Shown in pieces: positions 30,200 to 40,406 of a stretch of DNA of 64,000 nucleotides. The first letter of the stretch is position 1. Each line of letters opens with the position of its first letter. Made by a program: the position numbers and the translations under genes. Below the pieces are notes generated by a model that did no database searches, was not told the origin of the DNA, and saw only the letters and a list, made by a program, of their open reading frames with translations. Source of the DNA: Dactylorhiza incarnata (lineage: Eukaryota; Streptophyta; Magnoliopsida; Asparagales; Orchidaceae); contig JAWHQI010000068.1 of the NCBI GenBank assembly GCA_033032865.1, positions 1,860,001 to 1,924,000 of the forward strand. Direction: 5' to 3'.

Positions 30200-31798
30200 T
30201 CAAAATTTATCAAACGCAAAAATTATAGCCAAAAATTCTTTTTCCGCTGTTGTATAATTTTCTTGTGCGGATGTTAGCGTTTTGCTTGCGTAATAAATCG
30301 GGTGAAAATATTTATTCACCCGTTGGCCTAAAACTGCACCTACAGCAAAATCGCTAGCGTCGCACATGATTTCAAATGGAAGAGACCAGATTGGTGAGAT
30401 TAAAATCGGGGATTTGATTAGTTCATTTTTGATTTTATTAAACGCTTTTAAACATTCCTCATCAAAATTAAACGCGGATTCTTTTTCTAGGAGATGAGTT
30501 AGCAGTTTCGTAATTTTTGAGAAATCTTTTATAAACCGCCTATAAAAACCCGCATGTCCTAGAAAATTTCTTATGGATTTTCTATTGGTAGGAGGGGGAA
30601 GTTTTTCTATGACCTCGATCTTGGCCCTATCGACCTCGATCCCCTTACTAGAAACTTTATGTCCGAGGACTAACCCCTCTCGGACCATAAAGTGGCACTT
30701 CTCCCAGTTGAGTGCCAAATTCGTGTCTTCGCAGCGTTGAAGAACACATTCAAGATTATTTAGACAATTAGTGAAAGAATCGCCAAAAACAGAAAAATCA
30801 TCCATGAATACTTCCATGACGTCTTCGATAAGTTCATTAAAAATTGCCAACATACATCTTTGGAATGTAGCCGGCGCGTTGCAAAGTCCAAACGGCATTC
30901 TTCGATATGCGAAGGTGCCGAATGGACAAGTGAAGGTGGTTTTCTCTTGATCTTCGGGGGCAATTGGGATTTGAAAATATCCCGAAAGACCATCGAGAAA
31001 ACAATTGTGCGAATGACCGGATAAGCGTTCTAAAATTTGGTCAATAAATGGTAACGGAAAGTGATCCTTGGGGGTAGCATCATTTAATTTTCTGTAATCG
31101 AAGCATACACGCCAACCCGTAACAGTACGGGTCGGAATCAACTCATTATTTTCGTTGGTGATTACCGTTATTCCTCCCTTTTTAGGCACGACTTGCACTG
31201 GGCTAACCCAAGTGCTATCAGAAATTGGATAAATAATTCCCGCGTCTAATAATTTTATAATTTCGGCCTTAACGACATCCTTCATGTTTGGGTTAAGGCG
31301 TCGTTGGGGCTGAATAGCGCCGCGGGAATTATTTTCTAAACTTATTTTGTGCGTGCAAAACGAGGGGCTAATCCCCTTTATATCCGAAATTTGCCCTGCA
31401 ATTGCATGGCGGTGATTATTTAAAATTTTAATTAATTCGGAAGTTTCTGAATCGTTAAGTGCGGAAGATATTATTACGGTCAGTTTTGAATTTTTTTCTA
31501 AAAATATGTATTTTAAATATTCCGGCAATTGTTTTAGTTCTAAACTCGGTGGCTCCTCGTAAGATGTTTTTATTTTAGAAATATTTAAGTTTACTTCTTC
31601 AAATTTGGTTGGCCGAGTTTTTTCTTCTAAACAAAATAAATTTGCAATTTCCGGATTTTCAAATAAAGGCGAAATTATTTCAGAAAACGTCGTTATTTCC
31701 TCTTCAAGATTTGTTTCTAGAGTAAAACAAGAGTCGTCGTTTGGAAACGCATTTCTCATCGATTGATTTATATTAAAAATAACTTCTTCCTCCCCCAA
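30200..31798 (-). CDS. Athila reverse transcriptase and RNase H start
   Basis: This 532-residue frame contains a polar linker (residues 1-130), then RT: VSPVQVVPKKGGITVI, DYRKLNDATPKDHFPLPFID, FLDGLSGYFQIPIAPEDQ with the first Asp, FAYRRMPFGLCNAPATF, and FMDDFSVFG with both catalytic Asp residues intact. RNase H follows (CDASDFAVGAVLGQR, TTAEKEFLAIIFAFDKF). It ends at a TGA where the family has FRSYL, so Arg CGA became TGA. It begins in a frame one base off from protease; the border lies in a run of five G near 31790. Confidence 0.92.
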   Translation of the reverse strand: MGEEEVIFNINQSMRNAFPNDDSCFTLETNLEEEITTFSEIISPLFENPEIANLFCLEEKTRPTKFEEVNLNISKIKTSYEEPPSLELKQLPEYLKYIFLEKNSKLTVIISSALNDSETSELIKILNNHRHAIAGQISDIKGISPSFCTHKISLENNSRGAIQPQRRLNPNMKDVVKAEIIKLLDAGIIYPISDSTWVSPVQVVPKKGGITVITNENNELIPTRTVTGWRVCFDYRKLNDATPKDHFPLPFIDQILERLSGHSHNCFLDGLSGYFQIPIAPEDQEKTTFTCPFGTFAYRRMPFGLCNAPATFQRCMLAIFNELIEDVMEVFMDDFSVFGDSFTNCLNNLECVLQRCEDTNLALNWEKCHFMVREGLVLGHKVSSKGIEVDRAKIEVIEKLPPPTNRKSIRNFLGHAGFYRRFIKDFSKITKLLTHLLEKESAFNFDEECLKAFNKIKNELIKSPILISPIWSLPFEIMCDASDFAVGAVLGQRVNKYFHPIYYASKTLTSAQENYTTAEKEFLAIIFAFDKF

Positions 31799-33068
31799 CT
31801 CGTAGGAGAAGGTTTCCGTTACTTACGTCAATTATAGCCCGAGCGGTGGCTAGGATGGGCCGGCCAAGTATGAGTGGTACTTCAGCGTCCTCTTCGATAT
31901 CGAGGATGACAAAGTCTATCGGAAAGATAAACTTGTCAACCTTCACTAGCACATCCTCCATGATCCCGATTGGATACTTTACGGACCGATCCGCTAGTTG
32001 GATGCTTATATTGGTTGGGCTTGGGGTGCCCAAACCAAGCTTCTTAAATAAGGAGAACGACATAAGATTTATGCTCGCCCCTAGATCGGCCAAGGCGTTT
32101 TTAATTAGTAAATTTCCGAACAAACACGGTATGGAAAACCGTCCCGGATCATTTAATTTTTCCGGTAATTTATTAAGAACTATCGCCGAACATTCTGCAT
32201 TAAGAGAAATAATATCTTCAAGTTTCTTTTTATTTGATAATAAATCCTTGAGATATTTCGCGTATTTAGGCATTTGAGAGAGTGCCTCGCAATATGGTAC
32301 ATTAATTTGTATTTGTTTTAAAATATTTATACATTTTTTATACTGCTCCTCGTTGCGCTCATTTTGTAATTTAGAAGGATACGGAATAGAAGGCGTTTGA
32401 ATAATGCGCGGAGCTAAATCAGAAGAGTTTAAATGCGGAGTTGGAGTTGAAACGTTTACCTTAGGCTCGGCCAAATTTGAACTTCTTACCTCCTTTCCGC
32501 TGCGGAGGGTTATAGCATTGGCGCTCTCCCGTGGATTGGGCTCAGTATTGCCCGGTAGAGCTCCTTGTTGGCGTTCGGCGAACATCTTGACGAGTTGTCC
32601 AATCTGATTTTCTAGGATTTTAATAGATCCGGAAAGGTTCCGGATATTGGCATCAGTAGAAGCGACGTATTTGGTGAAGACCTCTTCAAGTGAAGGGGCC
32701 TTTGGTGGTTGTGGTGGAGCGAATCTGGGAGGATTCATTTGTGGGGGGCGTTGAGCATTATTATGGTTGCTCCATGAAAAATTCGGGTGGTTCCTTAAAC
32801 CCGGATTATAACTATTAGGAAGATAATTATTTGGGTTATAAGGAGGACGATAGGAGTTCCCCATATAATCAACTTGTTCTTGATTATAATTATTATTATT
32901 ATAATTATTAGCCCCGTTAATGGCGGAGGAAGCAGACATTTTCGCCATTTGCTTAGTAAGCCATTCTACTTGATATGCTAAATTCGGGGTGGCCTCGACT
33001 TCAAAGAGTCCGGTCGGTTTGTTAGGACGCGACCGTGGCGCATTCCACAGATAAGCATTCATGGCCAT
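31773..33068 (-). CDS. Athila gag C-terminal region and protease
   Basis: The 431-residue frame starts MAMNAYLWNAPRSRP, an internal Met of gag made into a start by an upstream frameshift. It continues through an Asn/Pro-rich linker (residues 60-130) and a coil (VASTDANIRNLSGSIKIL). The aspartic protease is ALADLGASINLMSFSLF near residues 327-345, followed by PLILGRPILATARAIID. No zinc knuckle is visible, as is usual for Athila. The frame ends just past LLLRVG because of one extra G. Confidence 0.88.
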   Translation of the reverse strand: MAMNAYLWNAPRSRPNKPTGLFEVEATPNLAYQVEWLTKQMAKMSASSAINGANNYNNNNYNQEQVDYMGNSYRPPYNPNNYLPNSYNPGLRNHPNFSWSNHNNAQRPPQMNPPRFAPPQPPKAPSLEEVFTKYVASTDANIRNLSGSIKILENQIGQLVKMFAERQQGALPGNTEPNPRESANAITLRSGKEVRSSNLAEPKVNVSTPTPHLNSSDLAPRIIQTPSIPYPSKLQNERNEEQYKKCINILKQIQINVPYCEALSQMPKYAKYLKDLLSNKKKLEDIISLNAECSAIVLNKLPEKLNDPGRFSIPCLFGNLLIKNALADLGASINLMSFSLFKKLGLGTPSPTNISIQLADRSVKYPIGIMEDVLVKVDKFIFPIDFVILDIEEDAEVPLILGRPILATARAIIDVSNGNLLLRVGGGRSYF

Positions 33069-33223
33069 CTCCTCAAAAAGCTCTTGAGCGGCATCTGGGT
33101 TTTATTATTTAGAGTTCCCCCAGCTGCTGCATCAATCATTTGCCTCGTTTGGAGATTCAAACCATTGTAGAATGTTTGAACTTGTTGCCATAAAGGAAGG
33201 GCATGGTGAGGACATCTCCGCAA

Positions 33224-33841
33224 TTATTCCTTGAAGCGCTCCCATGTGTCATAGAGAGACTCCGAGTCTATTTGCGTAAACGAGAGAATGTCCGTACGTA
33301 ATTTAGCGGAATTCGCCGGAGGAAAATATTTAGTTAAAAATTTCTCCATCATCTCGGCCCATGTAGTGATGGAACCTCTAGGAAGAGATCCCAACCATTG
33401 CTTGGCCTTAGTCCGCAAAGAAAATGGAAATAAACGCAAGCGAATGGCGTCATCGGTGACGCCATTAATTTCAAACGTATCGCAAATTTCCAAAAAATTC
33501 AATAAATGTAAATTTGGATCTTCATCTGGTAACCCGTCAAAGATGACGGTTTGCTGTACCATTTGAATGATACTCGTTTTGATTTCAAAATTATTATTTG
33601 CCACCGCCGGGCGAATAATACTTGATTGTGTTCCCTCCCAATTTGGCCTCGCATAATAGGACATAGTCCGTAGCGGAGCCTCATTATGGTCGGGGTCACC
33701 CATTATATCTTCGTTAGTTTCTCTGACTGACTCTTCGCGAATTATTGGTAGATCACTAAATCGGAGACGTCGCCGCAAGGTGCGTTCGATTTCCGGATCA
33801 AAACCAAATTCAAAATCAATTGAAGAGTTTCCTCGGGTCAT
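33224..33841 (-). CDS. Athila gag, N-terminal part
   Basis: The 205-residue frame starts MTRGNSSIDFEFGFDPEIE, with the start codon at the proper gag position after the leader. It contains the capsid core region FPFSLRTKAKQWLGSLP and ITTWAEMMEKFLTKYFPP. It ends WERFKE then TAA at 33224; past it the same frame runs LRRCPHHALPLW, so the stop interrupts gag. About 100 bases on, a one-base change near 33105 shifts the frame again before MAMN. Gag would build the virus-like particle. Confidence 0.88.
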   Translation of the reverse strand: MTRGNSSIDFEFGFDPEIERTLRRRLRFSDLPIIREESVRETNEDIMGDPDHNEAPLRTMSYYARPNWEGTQSSIIRPAVANNNFEIKTSIIQMVQQTVIFDGLPDEDPNLHLLNFLEICDTFEINGVTDDAIRLRLFPFSLRTKAKQWLGSLPRGSITTWAEMMEKFLTKYFPPANSAKLRTDILSFTQIDSESLYDTWERFKE

Positions 33842-34141
33842 AAACCAAAAGAAAAGAAAAGAAGCGGAAAAAGAAAAAGGGAAAATAAGATTTTAGATAA
33901 ATAAATTAAGTTTTATTTAATTATATTTTTTAGTTTTTTTTCTTTTTATTATTATTAGGTGATTTAAAATTAGTCCTGGACTTCCCAAGATCTACCCGGT
34001 GAAGGGTTTGCAAGGTACTAGAGGCTATGATGGGAATTCAAACCCAAAGCATCCTTTCCAGGAATTTAATTGCACCTTAAAATTAAGAAAAAGAAAAAGA
34101 TAAAATTAATAGAAATTTCGGTTTTCGAAATATCAACCGAT
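33842..34141 (-). other. Athila 5' leader with upstream internal repeat copy
   Basis: The 300-base leader is noncoding. Bases 33977-34059 are the second copy of the 82-base repeat at 28212-28293. Confidence 0.75.
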
Positions 34142-34158
34142 TCCCCGGCAACGGCGCT
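34142..34158 (-). promoter_or_regulatory. Primer-binding site, tRNA-Asp type
   Basis: On the minus strand AGCGCCGTTGCCGGGGA lies seven bases past the LTR end. It is the Athila primer site, complementary to the 3' end of tRNA-Asp, with one changed base near its start. Confidence 0.85.
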
Positions 34159-34165
34159 AAAAACT

Positions 34166-35759
34166 TGATGCGCAAAAATATGCTTGCAAACGATAACGGC
34201 AAGTGTACCGTATTGAATGTAGTATAGGTTATTAAAACAAGGTCGTATTAGACACGGGGCGGTTGAGTACTCTTACTTCGGAAAATCTCTATTATTTTAT
34301 CGAAAGAAACTTGGGTTGGTTGGTTGCAAGAAAGAGAAATAAATTGTTAAAACTATGATAAGAAGGATTAGCACTCAACCTCGAATCACCTTGGAAAAAA
34401 TAAATAAATAAAGAAATAAAACTTCTAATTCTGTTTAAAAGAAATGCTTGACCGTGGAGGTTCCCGATTTATAAACGTATCTCTCTCAAGGATACGCCTA
34501 ACTGAGTTTAGGTTGATCAATCGAACTCTCGTTCTAGAATCGAAATCCCTAAAACTCGCTTTATCGAAGTGAACCCCTCTATTGGATATAACTCCAATCC
34601 GGGAGATTTATTTTGTCCTCTCTCGAGGAGTGCATTCAAATCTCTTTATCCTTGAAATGATCGATTCGAACTCAAAACTTCTCGATTATTAGACTACGAA
34701 AACAAGAATGAGATTATATATCGATAATATAATCTCAATCAATATAAATTCAAGGATAAATCTTAAGCGATCTAAATAAGAGAAAAAGAAGTTCTAAACT
34801 AAATTATGAATTATATTTTCCTTGGATCATCTCGGCCGAGTACTAATGAAATTTAGCTACTCATGGAGATGGAGGAATTGATGAAATACAAGAAGTGCAT
34901 AATGAAGATTGAGAGTAGAATAAGAGAAAAAGTACTATTTTATTAATTGAAGGGAAATTACAACTAGGAAACAAGAAGTTACAAACATGAAATGAAAGTG
35001 CAAGCTAAGAAGGAAGATTACAAGCTTAAGAATGACAAAAACAGTGCAAGAAAATATACTTAGAACTCCCCAAAATTTGTCCCCAAACATCTGGAAAAGC
35101 TCCCTTTAAATAGCTGAATTTTTGGTGTTACACGCCCTTGGTCACGCCCGTGACCAAGGGCGTATAAGGGGCGTGATTTGCTGTGAGCGGAGAAGGCGCC
35201 GTCTGGCTTCAATGCAGGCGTTACGGACGTGTCACGCCCTAGGTCAAGCCCGTGACCTAGGGCGTGTAATCTCAATTAAGTGCTGCTGGCGGGAAGCTTC
35301 GGCGGGAAAGTGGCGCGGGAAAAGTCACGCCCGTGTGCTGTATGTCACGCCCTAGGTCACACCCGTGACCGAGGGCGTGTAATTTTAATTGACGTGGAGG
35401 CGTGCTCCGGATGCATGTGGCGGGTCGTGGCCGTGACATTGGGTCACGCCCTTGGTCACGCCCGTGACTTGGGGCGTGTACTTGGTGAAATCTTCACGGA
35501 GCGTCCCCGGAGTGGCAGAAGCAGGTCTGGAGTATTCCGTAGGTTACACGCCCATGGTCACGCCCGTGACCTGGGGCGTGTAATTATAACTTTTTGCTCG
35601 AAACAGCCCAGAAAAACCTGAAAACACAAAATAAACTTAAGTTAGCTAATGAAATAACAATGGAAGGATTTATATGATAAAATTCCTAAAAATAAAATAA
35701 TTTTATATAAAAAACATAATAAACCTAAACTAAAAGATGAGTAAATAAATTACTCATCA
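34166..35759 (-). repeat. Athila 5' LTR
   Basis: The ends and layout match the 3' LTR. The minus TATA box lies at 35105-35112 and the word array at 35126-35583. It is about 10 bases longer than its partner, mostly because of an extra 12-base word piece near 35455. Confidence 0.93.
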
Positions 35760-36669
35760 GAACTCAAACATTTTTGGGCCCTTGGTTCCTTGTTAGTGGA
35801 ACACCACTTGGAACATTAACTTTGCAAATGGTTGGTCTTGCACTGTTAACTAGTGGAGTTCTTGGCACAGTATGATTGAACCAACAATCTATGGCGAAAT
35901 GACCAATTTTGCCACAACACCAACATTCAAATCTATTGTATCTCCTCTTTGTGTTCTACTGAGCCTTTTGAACGGGTGGCTTTGCAGGAGGAGCAACCTT
36001 GGAGGAAGAAGCCTCGTTGGTGCAACATACACAATTCTTAGGCACAATAGGCTTGACTTGCGGTGCCTTCTTAGCATTTGATCCATGAACGAATGGTCCA
36101 TGATGCTTCAATTGAATTTCCTCATAAGGAGCCTTGAGGGAGCTAGATCCAAAGTTTTTGTGTCTGGTCCACACTGAGTTCACCTTGGCATGCTCAACAT
36201 GGGTTGGTCTGCTGAAGTGACCATACATGCTCTCAAAATCATAGGTGTTCGTAGGAAAAATCACCTTCTTGAAATTTGGAGCACACTGTGGACCTTTACC
36301 CTTTTCTTTAGCAGCTCTTCTTTTGGCTGACTTACTTAGGCTCTTTTCAGCAACATGGCCCAAACCACTACTACCAGAACCAGCAGTGAAAGTGTCTATG
36401 ATAGGCAAAACTATCTTGGGCTTAGAGAAGTTCATTGTGATCTTCTTTTCTTCCTCAAGCTGTTTCGACAAATCATTGATAATTTCACTCTTCTGAATGC
36501 CTGCTGAAGTGGCCTCGGAGAGAGCAATCTTCAAGGATAAGATTTCTTCCCTGAGTAGGTTAGATTCTTCAATCTCCTTTCTCAGGTTTGATTCTTGATC
36601 CTTTAGGGATTGAATCTCCTTTGATTGAGTTTTAACAAGCTTTCGACACTTATTAAACCCCTTCAACAT
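35760..36669 (-). CDS. SIRE gag, C-terminal half with second zinc knuckle
   Basis: The open part (35956-36669, 237 residues) starts MLKGFNKCRKLVKTQ. It holds a coiled coil (KDQESNLRKEIEESNLL, IINDLSKQLEEEKK) and a basic region (KSAKRRAAKEKGKG). It ends at a TAG where the family has Gln; beyond it the same frame gives CWCCGKIGHFAIDCW near 35881-35925, a second CX2CX4HX4C knuckle, just before the Athila insertion. It overlaps the first half by seven bases in another frame. The knuckle probably binds element RNA. Confidence 0.82.
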
Positions 36670-38003
36670 TTCCCATACTTAGCAGTCAATTCAGTATCCT
36701 CTTCCGAATAGTAGCTTTCATTAGCATCAGATGCCGTTTCTGAATATGAAAGAGGTGTAGAAGATAATACCTGACCGGTGAAAGGAACAATATCTTTGTC
36801 ATCATATGACATGGCCATTAGTCCAAAGAATGCCTCTTCATCTGAGTTAGACTCATTTGAGTCACTATCACTCAGAGTCTTGGACTTCTTGGCATCAAAA
36901 CTCTTCTCCTCTTTCTTCTTTCCTTTGAAGGACTTCTTTTCTTCTTTTCTTGAAGATTCCTTCTTCTTGTGTGGACAATCAGCTATCATGTGCCCTGGCT
37001 TTTTACAACAATAACAAACGGGTTCAGTATAATCATGTTTGTTCGGTTTAGAACCATACCTGTCATTTATGTCAAGGTGTGATCTCATGTGATCTCTTGA
37101 GGAAGATGAGCCTTTTCTCGTTTGTCTCCTCTTGTTAAGCAACTTTTTGAATTGCTTGGAGAGGAGGGAGAATTCTCCTTCAGATGGTTCTGATTCTTCA
37201 TAAGTGTTTTCAGCTTTATCCTCAGAAGATTCATCCCTCACAGGGGATAGGGCCCTGCTTCTCCGGGAGCTTTCAGCCTTTAGAGCAATGGGCTTTTCCT
37301 TGCCAGAGCTCCTACTGCTTTCCTCTTCTGACTTCCTGATATTCAACTTCAGCTCATGGGAAAGCAGCTTCCCATATAGAATCTGTGGCTCCGTAGTAGC
37401 CAACTTACCATACTCTCTGATAGCTATCACTTTGGGGTCCCATTCCTTAGACAGGGATCTAAGGAATTTATCGTTTAGTTCACCCTTGGTGAATTCCCTT
37501 CCATAGTTTCTCAAACCGTTTACAATCTTGGAGAATTTCTCGTAGGTGTCAGAAATTGTGTCTTTGCCTTGTTGCTTGAAGGCTTCATATTCTTGGTTCA
37601 GCAAAGACTTCCTGTCATCTCGAACTTCTTCAGTACCTTCCATCAAAACCACAATAGAATCCCACATTTCTTTTGCAGACTTGCAGTGAATCAGATTTTG
37701 TTGCATAGAATCATCAACTACCCCTGCTATGATGTGCTTTGCTTTCTTATCTAGAGTGACAAGTGCAATTTCATCCTTTGTCATATCCATTAGTTTCTTT
37801 GGTACCTTTTTGGTGGGATCAATGGTAGAAGCAACTGTAAGAATGACGGGACCTTTCTTAACTATCTGGGAGATACGGGGATCATTTGCTTCTATGTAGA
37901 AAATAACTCTTTCTTTCCACATTGGGAAGTTCTCCTTAGTGCAAACTGGGAGCTTGGAGGAAAACCTTTCCATGCCTCTGTCCATAGAGAGAGATCTTGA
38001 CAA
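36663..38003 (-). CDS. SIRE gag, N-terminal half
   Basis: The 446-residue frame starts about 60 bases past the LTR. It contains the capsid region LPVCTKENFPMWKERVIFY, KSAKEMWDSIVVLMEGTEEV and YGKLLSHELKLN, a Ser/Glu-rich linker, and a zinc knuckle CYCCKKPGHMIADC followed by Lys-rich sequence. It is the copia gag type (UBN2 family). It ends KYGKC, where a frameshift moves the coding to 35956-36669. Gag packages the RNA and forms particles. Confidence 0.9.
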   Translation of the reverse strand: MSRSLSMDRGMERFSSKLPVCTKENFPMWKERVIFYIEANDPRISQIVKKGPVILTVASTIDPTKKVPKKLMDMTKDEIALVTLDKKAKHIIAGVVDDSMQQNLIHCKSAKEMWDSIVVLMEGTEEVRDDRKSLLNQEYEAFKQQGKDTISDTYEKFSKIVNGLRNYGREFTKGELNDKFLRSLSKEWDPKVIAIREYGKLATTEPQILYGKLLSHELKLNIRKSEEESSRSSGKEKPIALKAESSRRSRALSPVRDESSEDKAENTYEESEPSEGEFSLLSKQFKKLLNKRRQTRKGSSSSRDHMRSHLDINDRYGSKPNKHDYTEPVCYCCKKPGHMIADCPHKKKESSRKEEKKSFKGKKKEEKSFDAKKSKTLSDSDSNESNSDEEAFFGLMAMSYDDKDIVPFTGQVLSSTPLSYSETASDANESYYSEEDTELTAKYGKC

Positions 38004-38046
38004 TGAAGAGGGATCTTTAATCTAGGTGTTAACCTCTTAAAGATAA

Positions 38047-38062
38047 CCTGGCTTTGATTCCA
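38047..38062 (-). promoter_or_regulatory. SIRE primer-binding site, tRNA-iMet type
   Basis: On the minus strand TGGAATCAAAGCCAGG matches the usual TGGTATCAGAGCCAGG with two changes. It lies two bases from the LTR end. Confidence 0.85.
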
Positions 38063-38904
38063 ATTGAAAGAAATTGTTGTCTACCTAAATCACCTAAAGG
38101 GGGGGGGGGGGGGGGGGGGGTGAATAGGTGATCTCTACTGCTATTGCGGAATAAAAATTAAGTGCACACACAACAAGAGAAATCACAGCACAGAGACACA
38201 AGATTTATAGAGGTTCCCCAAGGTGGGTACTCCTCTCTCCCACTTCGCCTATCTAGCACTTCGGGCTAGCATTGGCAACTTCGCCAAAACTCGGATTTAT
38301 CAACAAATCCTACACTCGGAGACAACGGCTCCTACAAACTCGGAGAACAACTCCTACAACTCGGAGTAAACAACTCCTACAAAATAACTCGGAGAAAAAA
38401 AATCTCATACAGGAATCAAATAGAGTTTGAAATAAAATACTTCTATTAAATCTCAACAGAGATTAACTTCAGATCTTGGAAAAACTGAGTCTTCTTCTTC
38501 CTTGAGAATGAAAGCTTGGATTTTCAAAGATTTGGAAGAGAGAAAACTCGGCAAACCTGATCTGAATAGGTCTTTTGATTTTCTTGAAAAGATCTTCAAA
38601 AATATGGAGCAGGAGATAAATCAAAAGCCTTCTTATCTGAGAAATCTCTAACAGCACTGAAGAACGAGTCTTGAGGGCGCAAAAGTTAGATCTCAGAAGA
38701 ACTTGTTCAGCGAGCAAGGTGGAAGGCGGCTGGATTCTTCTCTTTCTATCGGTTTGAATAATGATTGTTGTTTGCCCTAAAAATAAAAGACTATTTATAA
38801 GAACTCCAACGGCTAGAGCGACAGACAAGGAATGATCGACACGTGTGATGCACATGGCGGCCAACCCTAATTTTCAAAAACGAAACATATTTTTGAAATC
38901 CGTC

Positions 38905-39238
38905 TGTCCGTCATTCGTCGAGACTTCACATGAACACTCGACGAATTGACTTAGCCAATAAAAAGAATGATCAAAGGCTTGAAAACCTTCTCTGTTTTCA
39001 TTCGTCGGAATTCGTCGGGAGTTCTCGAGAACTTTCGACGAATTGACTTAGCCGCACAAATTCCTTCACAAAGCTGCCTTTTTGACTTCTGTCAGCATTC
39101 GTCGATATTCGTCGGGAGTTCACGAGAACATTCGACGAATGGACTTGGCCGCAGAACTTTCTTCTTCAAACTGGAAATTTGGCTTCTGTTAGGATTTGTC
39201 GGGAGTCATCGGGACTTCACGTGACATCTCGAAGAATT
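38905..39238. repeat. SIRE 5' LTR word array
   Basis: The blocks are the same as at 18420-18765: ATTCGTCG and CGACGAAT in inverted pairs. There are only scattered substitutions, so this array has been stable since insertion. Confidence 0.88.
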
Positions 39239-39427
39239 GACTTAGCAAAAATTCCTTTTCTTCTGAAAACCTGCTCCATTCCTCAAACTTGAAAGCCTTC
39301 AGTTGTGAGAATATGAAGTGCACCCCAAAAGAGAGATTACACATTGTTGGGGAAATGATTTCTCTTAACCCCTAGAAATAAGTTGAATATGAATTCTAAG
39401 AAAGAAAAACAAGGTTAAGTAAATATG

Positions 39428-39668
39428 CGTCGAATAGTATTCGACGCAACATCGAAATATAGTCGACGTTTCCTTCAGATTGAGTCGAAGTAACTCTAGG
39501 AAGATTTCGACGTATGTGTTGTCGACGCTACTCTGATTTCTAGACGACGCATCTAATGAAGTCGACGCATCTCTGTCGACGTACCTTCCATATTCTCCTT
39601 TCAACGTTCAGCCAAGAAGAACTCGACGTTTACGTCGAATGGTAATTGACGCACGTCGATTTGTATGA
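39428..39668. repeat. Solo-LTR word array (GTCGACGCA / TGCGTCGA)
   Basis: About 14 copies of TCGACG in both directions occur (CGTCGAAT, GTCGACGTT, GTCGACGCATC), 10-25 bases apart. They end about 270 bases before the TATA box. Confidence 0.88.
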
Positions 39669-40303
39669 CAGATTTAAATATGCGCCAGATCTCTTTCCTT
39701 CTTTCAGTTGATCTGATTTGTATGGAATAAATGTCAATATTTTATAGCCGTTCTGAATCATTCTTTCCTTATATCTGATTCTTGACTAATTTGATTAAAC
39801 TTATTTGGACATTATTTGAAATCAGAATTAGTTCTTTCCTTCTCCCGAAATAAATATTATGGAAACATTTTCATCTTTCTATTTCTCTGACTGCTAATTG
39901 ATTATCCTCCTATAGTATTATTTTGAATTAACAGAGCTATAAATAAAGAGGAGGTCGGCAGAAAAAGGAGTACAAGTGATTCACCATTTTACATTTGAAA
40001 AAGAGGAAGAGCTCCCAAGTATAGAGAGAAAATTGATAAATTGTTCTGCAGCAATATTCAAGCACTTCTTCTTCTCCTGCTTCTGAAGTCATTCTGCTGC
40101 AAGTTCTGATAGCTCTCACAAAGAGAGAAAAGCTACAAATTTTCTTCTCTCTATAGAAGAAAGATTTAATTCACTTCTTGTGCTTCCAATCTTCTTGCTA
40201 GGAAGAAGATTCATTCTTGTTCTTATTTCTTTCTTCTTTCTTATTCTTACTTAAATATTGTAAAAGAGTTTTTAGAATCTCTCTTCAAGAAATTCAGTAT
40301 ACT

Positions 40304-40406
40304 GGTTCTAAGAGTCTCCTTGTCAAAAGACTCAGGGTGGTTCTAAGAGTCTCCTTGTCAAAAGACTCAGGGTGGTTCTAAGAGTCTCCTTATCAAAAGA
40401 CTCAGT
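40304..40406 (+). repeat. 35-base tandem repeat, three copies
   Basis: The unit is GGTTCTAAGAGTCTCCTTGT followed by CAAAAGACTCAGGGT. It contains AGAGTCT and AGACTC as inverted parts. The relative at 61491-61660 has five copies. Confidence 0.92.

Larger units (their letters stand above)
25272..35759 (-). mobile_element. Athila-type Ty3/gypsy element, nearly complete
   Basis: The 10.5-kb element is bounded by LTRs (25272-26855 and 34166-35759) and the duplication gaacc/gaact. On the minus strand the order is 5' LTR, tRNA-Asp primer site, gag, protease, RT, RNase H, integrase, a 1.8-kb noncoding tail and 3' LTR. The RT box FMDDFSVFG and the tRNA-Asp primer are characteristic of Athila. The env-like gene found in some Athila elements is absent. 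LTRs are very similar, so it is young. Frameshifts in gag and at the protease/RT border and four stops in pol make it defective. Confidence 0.92.
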
